From Vreelandella profundi (GTDB taxonomy: Bacteria > Pseudomonadota > Gammaproteobacteria > Pseudomonadales > Halomonadaceae), in NCBI RefSeq assembly GCF_019722725.1, contig NZ_CP077941.1:3348001-3412000 (forward strand): a stretch of DNA of 64,000 nt. Reading direction: 5' to 3'. Positions within the stretch are counted from its first letter, which is position 1. The number at the start of each line of letters is the position of its first letter. A program made the position numbers and the translations under genes. The notes beneath the pieces are model-generated. The model had not been told where the DNA came from, ran no database searches, and saw only the letters and a program-made list of their open reading frames with translations. Positions 32,433 through 40,388 of this stretch are shown here, piece after piece.

Positions 32433-33170
32433 CTATTCCTCTTCACACCAAGGCAAGGCGTCACCGACCAAACGATATCGGCGCTCGGGCCTGCCGACAT
32501 CGCCGTAGCCTAGCTCGGCGTTTACCAGCTGCACCGAGACCAAAAACTCTAAATAGCGGCGCGCCGTCGAGCGGCTAGTGCCCATCTCCCGCGCCACCTG
32601 CATCGCAGCCTGGGGCTGAGATGATGCCTGAAGCGCGGCCACCACCGCACGCAGGGTTAGGCGATCAATCCCCTTGGGAAGCACGCGTGCTTTCTGCGTC
32701 GAACGTCCCGCTCCGCTGGGCTGTACTCGCGCTAGCACGTGGTCCAATTCATCCTGACTCAGCTCTGCGTAGTTGGCCAGCACTTCGCGCTCACGGCGAA
32801 AGCGAATGAGCATCTGGCTCATCCGGGCGGCTTCAATCGGCTTAATCAGATAATCAAAGACGCCGCCGCGCAGCGCCTCGCTAATCGTTTCCACCTCACG
32901 AGCAGCCGTTACCATCACGATATCCACATGCACATAGTCACGCCGAATGGCCCATAAAAGCTCCAGCCCTTCTACATCGGGTAAGTAGGCATCCAGCAAA
33001 ATCAGATGAATATCATTGGCATGCTGGGCCATCAGCGCTTTAGCCTCACTGCCATTGCGCGCCATACCGACAACATAAAAGCCGTCGCTTTGCTCAATAA
33101 AGGCTTTATGGATATCGGCAATGCGAAAATCATCTTCGATGACCAAGATGCCGTATTGCTTGGCAGACAT
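32433..33170 (-). CDS. DcuR/CitB-family response regulator
   Basis: A 245-residue regulator. The receiver domain has the acidic pair D13-D14, phospho-acceptor D60 (LLLDAYLPD) and K110 (DYLIKP). A linker is followed by a winged-helix domain with REMGTSRSTARRYLEFLV near residues 190-208, typical of the CitB/DcuR/DctR group that controls di- and tricarboxylate uptake. It is encoded 119 bases after its cognate kinase. It likely activates citMHS and tctCBA by way of the repeats found upstream of both (inference). Confidence 0.93.
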   Translation of the reverse strand: MSAKQYGILVIEDDFRIADIHKAFIEQSDGFYVVGMARNGSEAKALMAQHANDIHLILLDAYLPDVEGLELLWAIRRDYVHVDIVMVTAAREVETISEALRGGVFDYLIKPIEAARMSQMLIRFRREREVLANYAELSQDELDHVLARVQPSGAGRSTQKARVLPKGIDRLTLRAVVAALQASSQPQAAMQVAREMGTSRSTARRYLEFLVSVQLVNAELGYGDVGRPERRYRLVGDALPWCEEE

Positions 33171-33289
33171 GCGTTTTCCCCTAGCAATGTTTCATCATTG
33201 TTGTAGTGGCAATATGTAGTGGCGATGGTAACAGGCGCCGGTGTTGCCGTTTGCGCCGATCAGCTCGCTAGAGCAACAAAGTGCTGCGT

Positions 33290-35047
33290 TCATACGGTGC
33301 GGGAAGCGGCGCACAGCGAGCGGTCTAGCACGGCGATAAAACACGCGCCCTCAAGCTCACTTTCCTCTAGCGTCACCGCGCCTCCGTTTTGACGACACAG
33401 CCTTGCGACGAGCGCTAAGCCAATGCCCTGATGCTTGCCGCTTTTGGTTGAAAAGCCGTCTTGGAAAATCGACTCTGCGAGTTCAGCGGGCACGCCTGGG
33501 CCGTTATCTTCCACCTCAATCAGCAGCTGCTCGCCTAGATCAGTGAAGAACAGGCGCACTTTAGGCTCCTTACTCGGCCCATTAAGCGCGGCGTGGCAGG
33601 CGTTATCTAACAGATTGCCGACCACACTCATCATGACTTCTTGCCCAGTAGGGGTGAGCGGGCAAGAAAGCGAACTTTGCGAGTCGATTTCCAGCGCCAC
33701 GCCCAGCTCCCGCGCTCGGGTGAGTTTACCCAGTAGCGTGCCACTAAGCACGGCGTCAGCCACATGGCGCATTAAAAAGCTCATCTGCGCCTGGGTACGC
33801 TTGGTTTCTTGGTGGATCAGCGCCAGCGCCTCGTCGGTGCGCTTTAACTGCAGCAAGCCCGAAATAGTGTAAAGCTTATTGGAAAACTCATGCGCCTGAG
33901 CGCGCAGCATATCCACGTCACGGCTGGCCTGGGTCAGTGCTTGAGACAGGTCAATGATCTCGCGACGGCTACGAAAGGTCGCCACCGCGCCTTCGATCTC
34001 ACCCTCATGCAGAATCGGCACGCGGTTCACTACCACCGGGTGATCGCCCAGCCACATCTCCTGATCAAATTCCTGCTCGCCGTGCTTGAGGACTTCTAAT
34101 AATCGAGAATTCGGCACCACCCCGCGAATGGGCTGCCCGAGCAGCACATGCGCATCGTCTAGATCAAGAAAGCGCCGCGCCTGCTGGTTAACCAGAGTGA
34201 TATGGCCCTCACGATTAACCGCCAGCACCCCCTCGTGAATAGATTGCAAAATGGCTTCTTTTTCCATCGCTAGGCGGGCAATTTCATAGGGTTCAAGCCC
34301 CAGAATCACTCGTTTAAGATGCTGCGACAGCCAGTAAGCACCGGCAAACCCCAGGCAAATCATTAACCCAACCAGCCACCAGCCGAAGCTGGTGTGTCTG
34401 CCGACATCCATAGCAACGCGATCCATCATAAAGCCGACGGAAACAACGCCAATGATATTGCCCTCTTCATCCCAGATAGGGGCTTTACCTCGCATAGCGG
34501 TGCCCAATGAGCCGGTCGCCTCTGAGACATAAAATTGACCATAAATCAGCGCTTGATCGTTGTCCCCCCCCACCATCTTCTCGCCAATCCGTTCCTGCAC
34601 CGGATGCGAGTAGCGCCTGCTTTGCGCGTCACCCACCACGACATATCGGGCCCCCGTTTCATGGCGAATGCGCTCCGCGAGCGGCTGAATAATGAAAGAC
34701 GGGTCGGGAATAGCAAACGCGTTGATAATTTGCGGCATCGACGCCACCGTTTTAGCCACCGCCAGCGCCCGCTCGCCCATCTGCTGGCTAATAATTTCCG
34801 CCTTACGATGATTGAGATACGTACCCTGTGCCAGTAGCATGCCGGCTAGCAATAGCCCGACCAACAGCATTACCTGAAGACGAAAGCTGCGTTTATACCA
34901 GCTGCGTCTGGCGCGAGTACGGCGCCAGCGCTGTAGGTCCGCTAAGGTGCGGAGGCGAGAAATGGTCATAGATACGCTCAAAATACGTGGCATCGTCATT
35001 ATGACACGCGCCAGCAAACGGCGTTGAACGTCGTCACTTTCTGTCAT
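33290..35047 (-). CDS. DcuS/CitA-family sensor histidine kinase
   Basis: A 585-residue membrane kinase. Order: membrane helix at about 57-75, periplasmic Cache/PDC sensor domain at 76-220 containing RYSHP (the carboxylate-binding Arg-His motif of CitA/DcuS), second helix at 222-241, PAS domain at about 260-360, dimerisation domain with the phospho-histidine H386 in HEFSNKL, and an ATPase domain with N and G boxes (NLLDNACHA, DNGPGVP, GIGLALV). It senses a citrate-like external ligand. The start is uncertain: ATGs at 35047 and 34969 are both possible. The gene is divergent from the DUF481 gene. Confidence 0.93.
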   Translation of the reverse strand: MTESDDVQRRLLARVIMTMPRILSVSMTISRLRTLADLQRWRRTRARRSWYKRSFRLQVMLLVGLLLAGMLLAQGTYLNHRKAEIISQQMGERALAVAKTVASMPQIINAFAIPDPSFIIQPLAERIRHETGARYVVVGDAQSRRYSHPVQERIGEKMVGGDNDQALIYGQFYVSEATGSLGTAMRGKAPIWDEEGNIIGVVSVGFMMDRVAMDVGRHTSFGWWLVGLMICLGFAGAYWLSQHLKRVILGLEPYEIARLAMEKEAILQSIHEGVLAVNREGHITLVNQQARRFLDLDDAHVLLGQPIRGVVPNSRLLEVLKHGEQEFDQEMWLGDHPVVVNRVPILHEGEIEGAVATFRSRREIIDLSQALTQASRDVDMLRAQAHEFSNKLYTISGLLQLKRTDEALALIHQETKRTQAQMSFLMRHVADAVLSGTLLGKLTRARELGVALEIDSQSSLSCPLTPTGQEVMMSVVGNLLDNACHAALNGPSKEPKVRLFFTDLGEQLLIEVEDNGPGVPAELAESIFQDGFSTKSGKHQGIGLALVARLCRQNGGAVTLEESELEGACFIAVLDRSLCAASRTV

Positions 35048-35093
35048 CGTTCGCTGATATAATGGCCGAATGCCTTACTCAAGGAGGGACCTT

Positions 35094-35840
35094 GTGGCGA
35101 TCACTCGATGGATGCTTTTGCTGGCCTGCTGGCCATTTTGGCTAACCGCAGCTTATGCTAGCCCTTTCTATGCACCACCGGCGCCGAAAGAAGACGCCCC
35201 GGTTTTCAGCGGTGATGCTGAATTCGGCTTTACGCGCCTTTCAGGCAACACCGACAGCCAAACGCTGATTGGCAAAATGCTGTTAACGTGGCTAACGGGT
35301 AATTATACCTATTCGCTGCGCGGTGAAGTCCGCAACGTGACGAAAGATGATGAAACCAGCGCTGAGCAATATTTGGTGGCCGGGCGCGAGCGCTATGATT
35401 TAGAAGGTCCACACTATTTGTTTGGCTTCGCCCGCTGGGAAAAAGACCGCTTTGCCGGCTATGACCAGCAGCTCTCCGTGATTGGCGGCTATGGCCGACA
35501 GATCCTTGAGACCGATGCTCATACGCTGTCGCTAGAAGCAGGCCCCGGCTACCGTCATGACCGCTTACGCGACGACGATAACGATCGACTGGCCGTGGCC
35601 TACACCGCCCTCGACTACCGCTGGGGATTTTCTGAGTATGCGGATCTTCAGCAGGAAATGTCAGTAGAATACACCGAGCAAAATATCACCTCTCGTTCGC
35701 TAACCGCGCTTACCGCACGGCTTAACTCAAAGCTTTCCCTGCGCCTGTCACACGAAATCAAGCACAACTCCGAGCCGCCTGCTGATGCCAGTGAACGTAC
35801 CGACAGCACCGTAAGCGCGTCGCTTCTTTACCGCTGGTGA
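35094..35840 (+). CDS. DUF481 family protein (YdiY-like)
   Basis: A 248-residue secreted protein. The signal peptide ends near residue 22-23 (AYA-S). The mature part alternates hydrophobic and polar residues (GDAEFGFTRLSGNTDSQTL and onward), the pattern of an outer-membrane beta barrel, and ends in a tryptophan (LLYRW). It matches the DUF481 family in length and its GNTD and GPGYR features. The start is GTG at 35094 with a strong AAGGAGG at 35081-35087. Function unknown; many relatives respond to osmotic or acid stress. Confidence 0.85.
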   Translation: MAITRWMLLLACWPFWLTAAYASPFYAPPAPKEDAPVFSGDAEFGFTRLSGNTDSQTLIGKMLLTWLTGNYTYSLRGEVRNVTKDDETSAEQYLVAGRERYDLEGPHYLFGFARWEKDRFAGYDQQLSVIGGYGRQILETDAHTLSLEAGPGYRHDRLRDDDNDRLAVAYTALDYRWGFSEYADLQQEMSVEYTEQNITSRSLTALTARLNSKLSLRLSHEIKHNSEPPADASERTDSTVSASLLYRW

Positions 35841-35937
35841 GCCAAAAGTGTGCAGGCCAATCTTTTTACGCACCAAAATAAAACGGATTAGACGTTGGTC
35901 TATATTGTCGATATACTGTGTCCAGTTTCCTGTCCTC

Positions 35938-35966
35938 GCGCCATTCATTGAATGGCGCTTTTTTTT
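35938..35966 (+). terminator. Terminator between DUF481 and BCCT genes
   Basis: GCGCCATTC pairs with GAATGGCGC around a 3-base loop and is followed by eight T. It lies 98 bases after the DUF481 stop. Confidence 0.9.
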
Positions 35967-36062
35967 GAGCTGATTTCAGACGACATAGACGCGTCAGATC
36001 CTTATCGACGTGTGTTGATAGCGGCTTATCCGCCTCCCGGCCCCCATAAAGGTAGTTAAAAC

Positions 36063-37619
36063 ATGAACAACCCTGGCCCTAACGCTGAGGGCGCCAAGCG
36101 GTCTCCTCTCGGCGATCCTATTGTACTGATTCTCAGCGTCGGCTTTATCATCGCCTTTTTGGCGCTGTCGCTTTACGACGTTGACCTAGTTGCCAACAGC
36201 ATAAGCGCAGGCTTTGCATGGACTGCACTGGTCTTAGGTAGCTACTTTCAACTGCTGCTACTGCTGACGTTCTTTATTGCGATTGGCTTGGCCATGACCC
36301 CGGCCGCCAAAGCTAAAATCGGCAACCTAGACACACCGGAAATGAGCACCTTTAAGTGGCTCTCAATTATTCTGTGTACGCTACTCGCAGGCGGCGGCGT
36401 ATTTTTTGCGGCTGGTGAGCCGGTGTATCACTTTGTAGTGACGCCTCCCGCCTTTGATAGCGAAGCAGGCACGCCCGAAGCCGTTACCGGTGCATTGGCT
36501 CAATCGTTTATGCATTGGGGCTTTATGGCCTGGGCGGTGTTGGGTTCTCTAACCGCCGTTGTATTGGCCCATGCCCATTACGTGAAAGGCCAGCCGCTTC
36601 AGCCGCGTACGCTGCTTTATCCCATTCTGGGCGAGCGGCTAATGCGCGGCCCCCTCGGCGGCATAGTCGACGCTTGCTGCGTGATCGCCTTAGTGGCAGG
36701 CACCGTGGGCCCGATTGGCTTTCTAGCCACCCAGGTCAGCTATGGACTGCACGAGCTATTCGGCCTGCCCGAGGGCTATACCGGTCAGCTAATCATTCTT
36801 GCCGTGCTTGGCACCGTCTATGTGCTTTCTGCGATGAGCGGTGTCCATAAAGGCATTCAAATTCTTAGCCGCTTTAATGTGATTCTGGCGCTGGCTATCG
36901 GTGCGGTGATTATTGTCTTTGGCCCGACGCTATTTTTAGTGAATAGCTATGTTTCCGGCATGGGCACCTATATTAGCGAATTCTTCACGATGGCGACGAT
37001 GACCTCAGAAACCGCGCCGGCGTGGTGGATGCAGTGGTGGACCGTCTTCTTCTTTTCCTGGTTTATCGGCTATGCGCCGCTGATGGCGATTTTTGTGGCG
37101 CGCATTTCACGCGGCCGCAGCATTCGCGAAATGATCGTTGCCGTGGCGATTCTTGCACCGATTGCGACCACCGTGTGGTTTACCCTGCTGGGCGGTTCGG
37201 GCATTTATTACCAGCTAAACGGCGTGATCGATTTAACCGATGCGCTGACGAACTTCCAGTTTGACGTTGCCACACTAACAGTTGCCCAGGCACTGCCCGG
37301 CGGCACCTGGATGGCTCTGGCGATTCTGCTTCTGACCACCATTTTTGTCGCAACGACAGGCGATTCAATGAGCTACGCCATTGCAGTCGTCGGTGCAGGC
37401 CATGACGACCCAAGCTCAGCAATGCGTGCGTTCTGGGGCATCGCCATGGCGCTGATGGCCGCCGTTTTGCTACATATGGGCGCAGGTCAAATTGGCGCGC
37501 TGCAGCAGTTTATCGTCATAACCGCGATTCCGGTGTCGTTGATTTTGCTGCCCTCACTCTGGAATGGCCCGCAGGCGGCGTATGCCATGGCGCGTGAGCA
37601 GGGGATTATTGACCGTTAA
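36063..37619 (+). CDS. BCCT family transporter
   Basis: A 518-residue membrane protein with about 12 helices of the betaine/choline/carnitine transporter family. It has the GGGVFFAAGEP segment near residues 115-126 (the glycine-rich substrate and ion region), WGFMAWAVLGSLTAVVLAHA near 151, WWTVFFFSWFIGYAPLMAIF near 326 with the family's aromatic box, and FVARISRGRSIREMIV. It probably takes up a quaternary amine or related zwitterion with Na+ or H+. It lacks the long charged N- and C-terminal tails of osmosensing members, so a catabolic role is possible. A LysR regulator follows on the same strand. Confidence 0.93.
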   Translation: MNNPGPNAEGAKRSPLGDPIVLILSVGFIIAFLALSLYDVDLVANSISAGFAWTALVLGSYFQLLLLLTFFIAIGLAMTPAAKAKIGNLDTPEMSTFKWLSIILCTLLAGGGVFFAAGEPVYHFVVTPPAFDSEAGTPEAVTGALAQSFMHWGFMAWAVLGSLTAVVLAHAHYVKGQPLQPRTLLYPILGERLMRGPLGGIVDACCVIALVAGTVGPIGFLATQVSYGLHELFGLPEGYTGQLIILAVLGTVYVLSAMSGVHKGIQILSRFNVILALAIGAVIIVFGPTLFLVNSYVSGMGTYISEFFTMATMTSETAPAWWMQWWTVFFFSWFIGYAPLMAIFVARISRGRSIREMIVAVAILAPIATTVWFTLLGGSGIYYQLNGVIDLTDALTNFQFDVATLTVAQALPGGTWMALAILLLTTIFVATTGDSMSYAIAVVGAGHDDPSSAMRAFWGIAMALMAAVLLHMGAGQIGALQQFIVITAIPVSLILLPSLWNGPQAAYAMAREQGIIDR

Positions 37620-37704
37620 TCACATCCGCCGCTGCTAATAATGGCAGTGGCGTTTGGCAATTAATTTTCCGCTCGCTTCATGAGCTATGATTAACCCCTT
37701 ACAC

Positions 37705-37729
37705 CGCCCCGGTGCTAGTCACCGGGGCG
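37705..37729. promoter_or_regulatory. Perfect 10-bp GC-rich hairpin between BCCT and LysR genes
   Basis: CGCCCCGGTG pairs with CACCGGGGCG around CTAGT, with no T-tract. It lies 86 bases after the BCCT stop and 27 bases before the LysR start, and may weaken read-through. Confidence 0.55.
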
Positions 37730-37756
37730 ATTGACAGGTTATCAGGAGCTCCTCGC

Positions 37757-38671
37757 TTGGCATCACGCAATCTTCCTTCAACCGCCGCCATGCAGTGTTT
37801 TGAAGCCGCGGCGCGTCATATGAGCTTTACCCGGGCAGCCGATGAGCTGAGCCTGACGCAAAGCGCGGTCAGCAAGCAGGTCGCGCATCTTGAGTCGATC
37901 TTGCAACATAAGCTGTTTCGACGGGTTAGACGCAGCCTTCTACTCACGCCAGAAGGCGCTATTTTTCTGAGCGACGTACGCAAATTGCTTGCCCAGCTTG
38001 AGATGTCGACCCATACCATCATGACCTACAGCGGCAATAGTGAGGTACTCAAAGTCGCCACGCTGCCAAGCTTTGGCAGCCGCTGGCTAGCCGACAAACT
38101 GCCGGCCTTTTTAGCCGCGAATCCGGGTATTAGTCTGGAGTTTCATGACCGCGTGGAGGACTTTGATCTAGAGCAGCAAGATATCGATATCGCGCTGTTT
38201 TACGGTCACGGCAGTTGGCCTAATCTTGCCTGCCATAAACTGGTGGATGAAGAGATGGTCGCCGTTGCCGCCCCTACTCTGCTGGCTCAGCACCCCGTTG
38301 AGGCCGCCAAAGACTTAGCTCAACTGCCGCTACTGCACCTTTCCACTCGCCCTGATGCCTGGCACCACTGGTTTGCGGGCCAGGAGATTGCGACTGATCG
38401 CAGCTATCACGGCACCCGCTTTGAAACCTTTCCCATGCTGGTACGCACCGCCATGGCCGGCGGCGGCGTCGCGCTGGTTCCACACTTTGTCGTAGACGAA
38501 GAGCTGGCCGCCAACCGGCTTATGCTGGCCTGGCCGCATCGTTTGCATAGTGAAAGCGCGTATTACTTGGTCTATCCCGAGCATTTAGGCGAGCTTGCTA
38601 AAGTTCGCCGTTTTGTCGAGCACTTGACGGCGAGTGCGGCTGTGACCACAGCCATTGAGAGTCGTCTATAA
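37757..38671 (+). CDS. LysR family transcriptional regulator (GcvA-like)
   Basis: A 304-residue regulator. The winged helix-turn-helix is at about residues 10-70 (AAARHMSFTRAADELSLTQS and SAVSKQVAHLE). The effector domain follows, with LPSFGSRWLADKLPAFL and the GGVALVPHFVVDEEL region of GcvA-type members. I place the start at TTG 37757, because AGGAG at 37744-37748 is correctly spaced; a GTG at 37712 lies inside a stable hairpin. It is convergent with hglS and downstream of the BCCT gene, so either may be its target. Confidence 0.9.
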   Translation: MASRNLPSTAAMQCFEAAARHMSFTRAADELSLTQSAVSKQVAHLESILQHKLFRRVRRSLLLTPEGAIFLSDVRKLLAQLEMSTHTIMTYSGNSEVLKVATLPSFGSRWLADKLPAFLAANPGISLEFHDRVEDFDLEQQDIDIALFYGHGSWPNLACHKLVDEEMVAVAAPTLLAQHPVEAAKDLAQLPLLHLSTRPDAWHHWFAGQEIATDRSYHGTRFETFPMLVRTAMAGGGVALVPHFVVDEELAANRLMLAWPHRLHSESAYYLVYPEHLGELAKVRRFVEHLTASAAVTTAIESRL

Positions 38672-38732
38672 ACAACTCAGGCCGCACGTTTAATGCAGCC
38701 CGAGGGGTGTCACATCATCAAGGAAGAGTGAA

Positions 38733-40094
38733 TTAGCCCGCTAGCGCTGCCAATATGCGCTGCTGAGAGGCCTGCTCCCGCTCGGCATAAAGCGCCAGCT
38801 CATCCGTCACCGGCACACCTAATGCTTCTTCAAACGCCTCTCGATTGGCGTTGCCAGCATAGGCATCGTTGGCGCCGCCGCCCAAATTAGACTGAAAAAT
38901 ACCCGCCGCGCTGACCGGCAAAAAGTCTTCATAGGTAATGGGCTGCGCCTCTACCAATCCTTGTGCTATCAGGGCATCCATATCGCTATTGGTATTGCCT
39001 GTCGCGGCTTTTCCGGCATCGGTGAGGTGATAGTGGAAGTAGGCGAGCCCTTCGCGGCGCATCGCTTCATCACTGTCAGGTAGCGCGGTAAATACTTTAT
39101 CCATCACCGCTTGGTGGGCATCGTTATCGAGCCCTGCGGTCTGCTTACGGCCTTCATTTAACAGCTGATCGTAAAGCGCCCGGCCTTTAGGCGTGAGCGC
39201 CATGCCTCGCTGCTCGATCTCGCCAAATCGTGCGGTATGCGTACCCTGGGCATCACCGGCAAAGCGAATGGATTCTTCTAACGCTTTAAAACTCGTTTGG
39301 CGAAGTAAGATAGGGTTTTCACGGCGCGGCGGACCTTCGATCACGGCCTTAGGATTCATGCCAACGCTCGGCATGCGGCGCTGAGCTTCGTCAATATCCA
39401 GGGTACGCGGGGTTAAATGGTTGATGTGCGGGCCACGAAAACACACTACATCGGCAATCAGGCGGTGTTCAGCGCTCAGCGCCTGATAGGTGTCTAGGTC
39501 TACCGTGGCATCCTGGTGCCAGCGGAAGGTTTCCAGGGCCTCTTTAACGAACTGGTCTGCCTCGTCAGAGGTCAACCCACCCTGGGTTTCAAAGCATTCA
39601 ATCAGCTCGCGCGCCTTGGCGGTGAAAATATCCCGCTTTGCGAGGATCTCCTCAGCACGCTGACGCAGCGTCTCGCTCTCGATAAGCTCTAGGCGCAGCA
39701 GCGACGTAAACACGCGGAAAGGATTACACGCCAGAGCCTCATCTTCGATAGGACGAAAAGCCGTCGAGTGCACCGGCACGCCTGCCTCTGACAAATCGTA
39801 ATAGCCAACCGGGTACATGCCCATCACCGCAAATAGGCGGCGCAGCATGGATAATTCATCGGCGGAACCTACGCGAATTGCCCCGTGGCGCTCTACGCTC
39901 AGTCGCGCCAGTTCTCCCTGGGCTTCCAAGCGGCGGCGCAGCTCAGGCTGCTGGCTTAGCGTCTCCTGGTTAACCTGCTCCACCAGCTCCAACAGCGTGC
40001 CGTACTGGGGCACTTCCGTTTGGTACATCTCCGACATGGCAGTGGAGAAACGGTCGCGCACGTCATTGGTGGCTAAAAAAGGGGTCTGAGTCAT
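38733..40094 (-). CDS. hglS: 2-oxoadipate dioxygenase/decarboxylase HglS (DUF1338)
   Basis: A 453-residue Fe(II)-dependent enzyme of the DUF1338/YdcJ family that turns 2-oxoadipate into D-2-hydroxyglutarate in lysine catabolism. The metal residues described for Pseudomonas HglS fall at the same positions here: H70 (SVERHGAIR), H226 (GPHINHLTP) and E294 (GEIEQRG), with substrate-binding R74 also kept. The start at 40094 gives this exact numbering; in-frame codons upstream add 35 unrelated residues. It is convergent with the LysR gene. A D-2-hydroxyacid dehydrogenase-like oxidase at 3268-4653 could use its product. Confidence 0.9.
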   Translation of the reverse strand: MTQTPFLATNDVRDRFSTAMSEMYQTEVPQYGTLLELVEQVNQETLSQQPELRRRLEAQGELARLSVERHGAIRVGSADELSMLRRLFAVMGMYPVGYYDLSEAGVPVHSTAFRPIEDEALACNPFRVFTSLLRLELIESETLRQRAEEILAKRDIFTAKARELIECFETQGGLTSDEADQFVKEALETFRWHQDATVDLDTYQALSAEHRLIADVVCFRGPHINHLTPRTLDIDEAQRRMPSVGMNPKAVIEGPPRRENPILLRQTSFKALEESIRFAGDAQGTHTARFGEIEQRGMALTPKGRALYDQLLNEGRKQTAGLDNDAHQAVMDKVFTALPDSDEAMRREGLAYFHYHLTDAGKAATGNTNSDMDALIAQGLVEAQPITYEDFLPVSAAGIFQSNLGGGANDAYAGNANREAFEEALGVPVTDELALYAEREQASQQRILAALAG

Positions 40095-40241
40095 TTCACG
40101 GCTCTTGATAACGTATTGCGAGAGTGACAGCAGCGCAGGCATGCAGAGAAAATCATCGCCGTTGCTTATTCTGTCATTGAGAGTTAATGCCCCTATCAAA
40201 GCAAATTCAAACGGTAGATCACAAACGAAAAAAAACGCTCA

Positions 40242-40264
40242 ATGCATGCCAAATTGGAATGCAT
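40242..40264. promoter_or_regulatory. 23-bp dyad upstream of hglS
   Basis: ATGCAT-G-CCAA and TTGG-A-ATGCAT form an inverted repeat around a central A, about 150-170 bases upstream of the hglS ATG. It is a candidate operator, possibly for the nearby LysR protein (inference). Confidence 0.4.
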
Positions 40265-40339
40265 GGCGAATTAAGTGACTTTCGTTGAAACGTTTGAAGC
40301 AAACACGCGCAGAAAAGAAATGAATAGCGCACGCAACGC

Positions 40340-40367
40340 AGTGAGGCCGCCCGTAGGCGGCCTCACT
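40340..40367. terminator. Stable hairpin downstream of the MscS-like gene
   Basis: AGTGAGGCCGCC pairs perfectly with GGCGGCCTCACT around a CGTA loop, 21 bases beyond the MscS-like stop on the minus strand. There is no T-tract, so it may be a transcript-end stabiliser rather than a strict intrinsic terminator. Confidence 0.55.
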
Positions 40368-40388
40368 GAGGTTTAAGATGACAACGGA

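Noticed and set aside
32136..32513. A 125-codon open frame on the plus strand in the region upstream of citMHS
   Set aside because: It runs into the 3' end of the response-regulator gene on the opposite strand, has a poorly spaced ribosome site and shows no domain. I treat it as chance, although a decayed gene cannot be excluded.
37705..37756. GTG at 37712 as the start of the LysR gene
   Set aside because: It lies within a perfect 10-bp hairpin and lacks a ribosome site; TTG at 37757 has AGGAG at the right distance.
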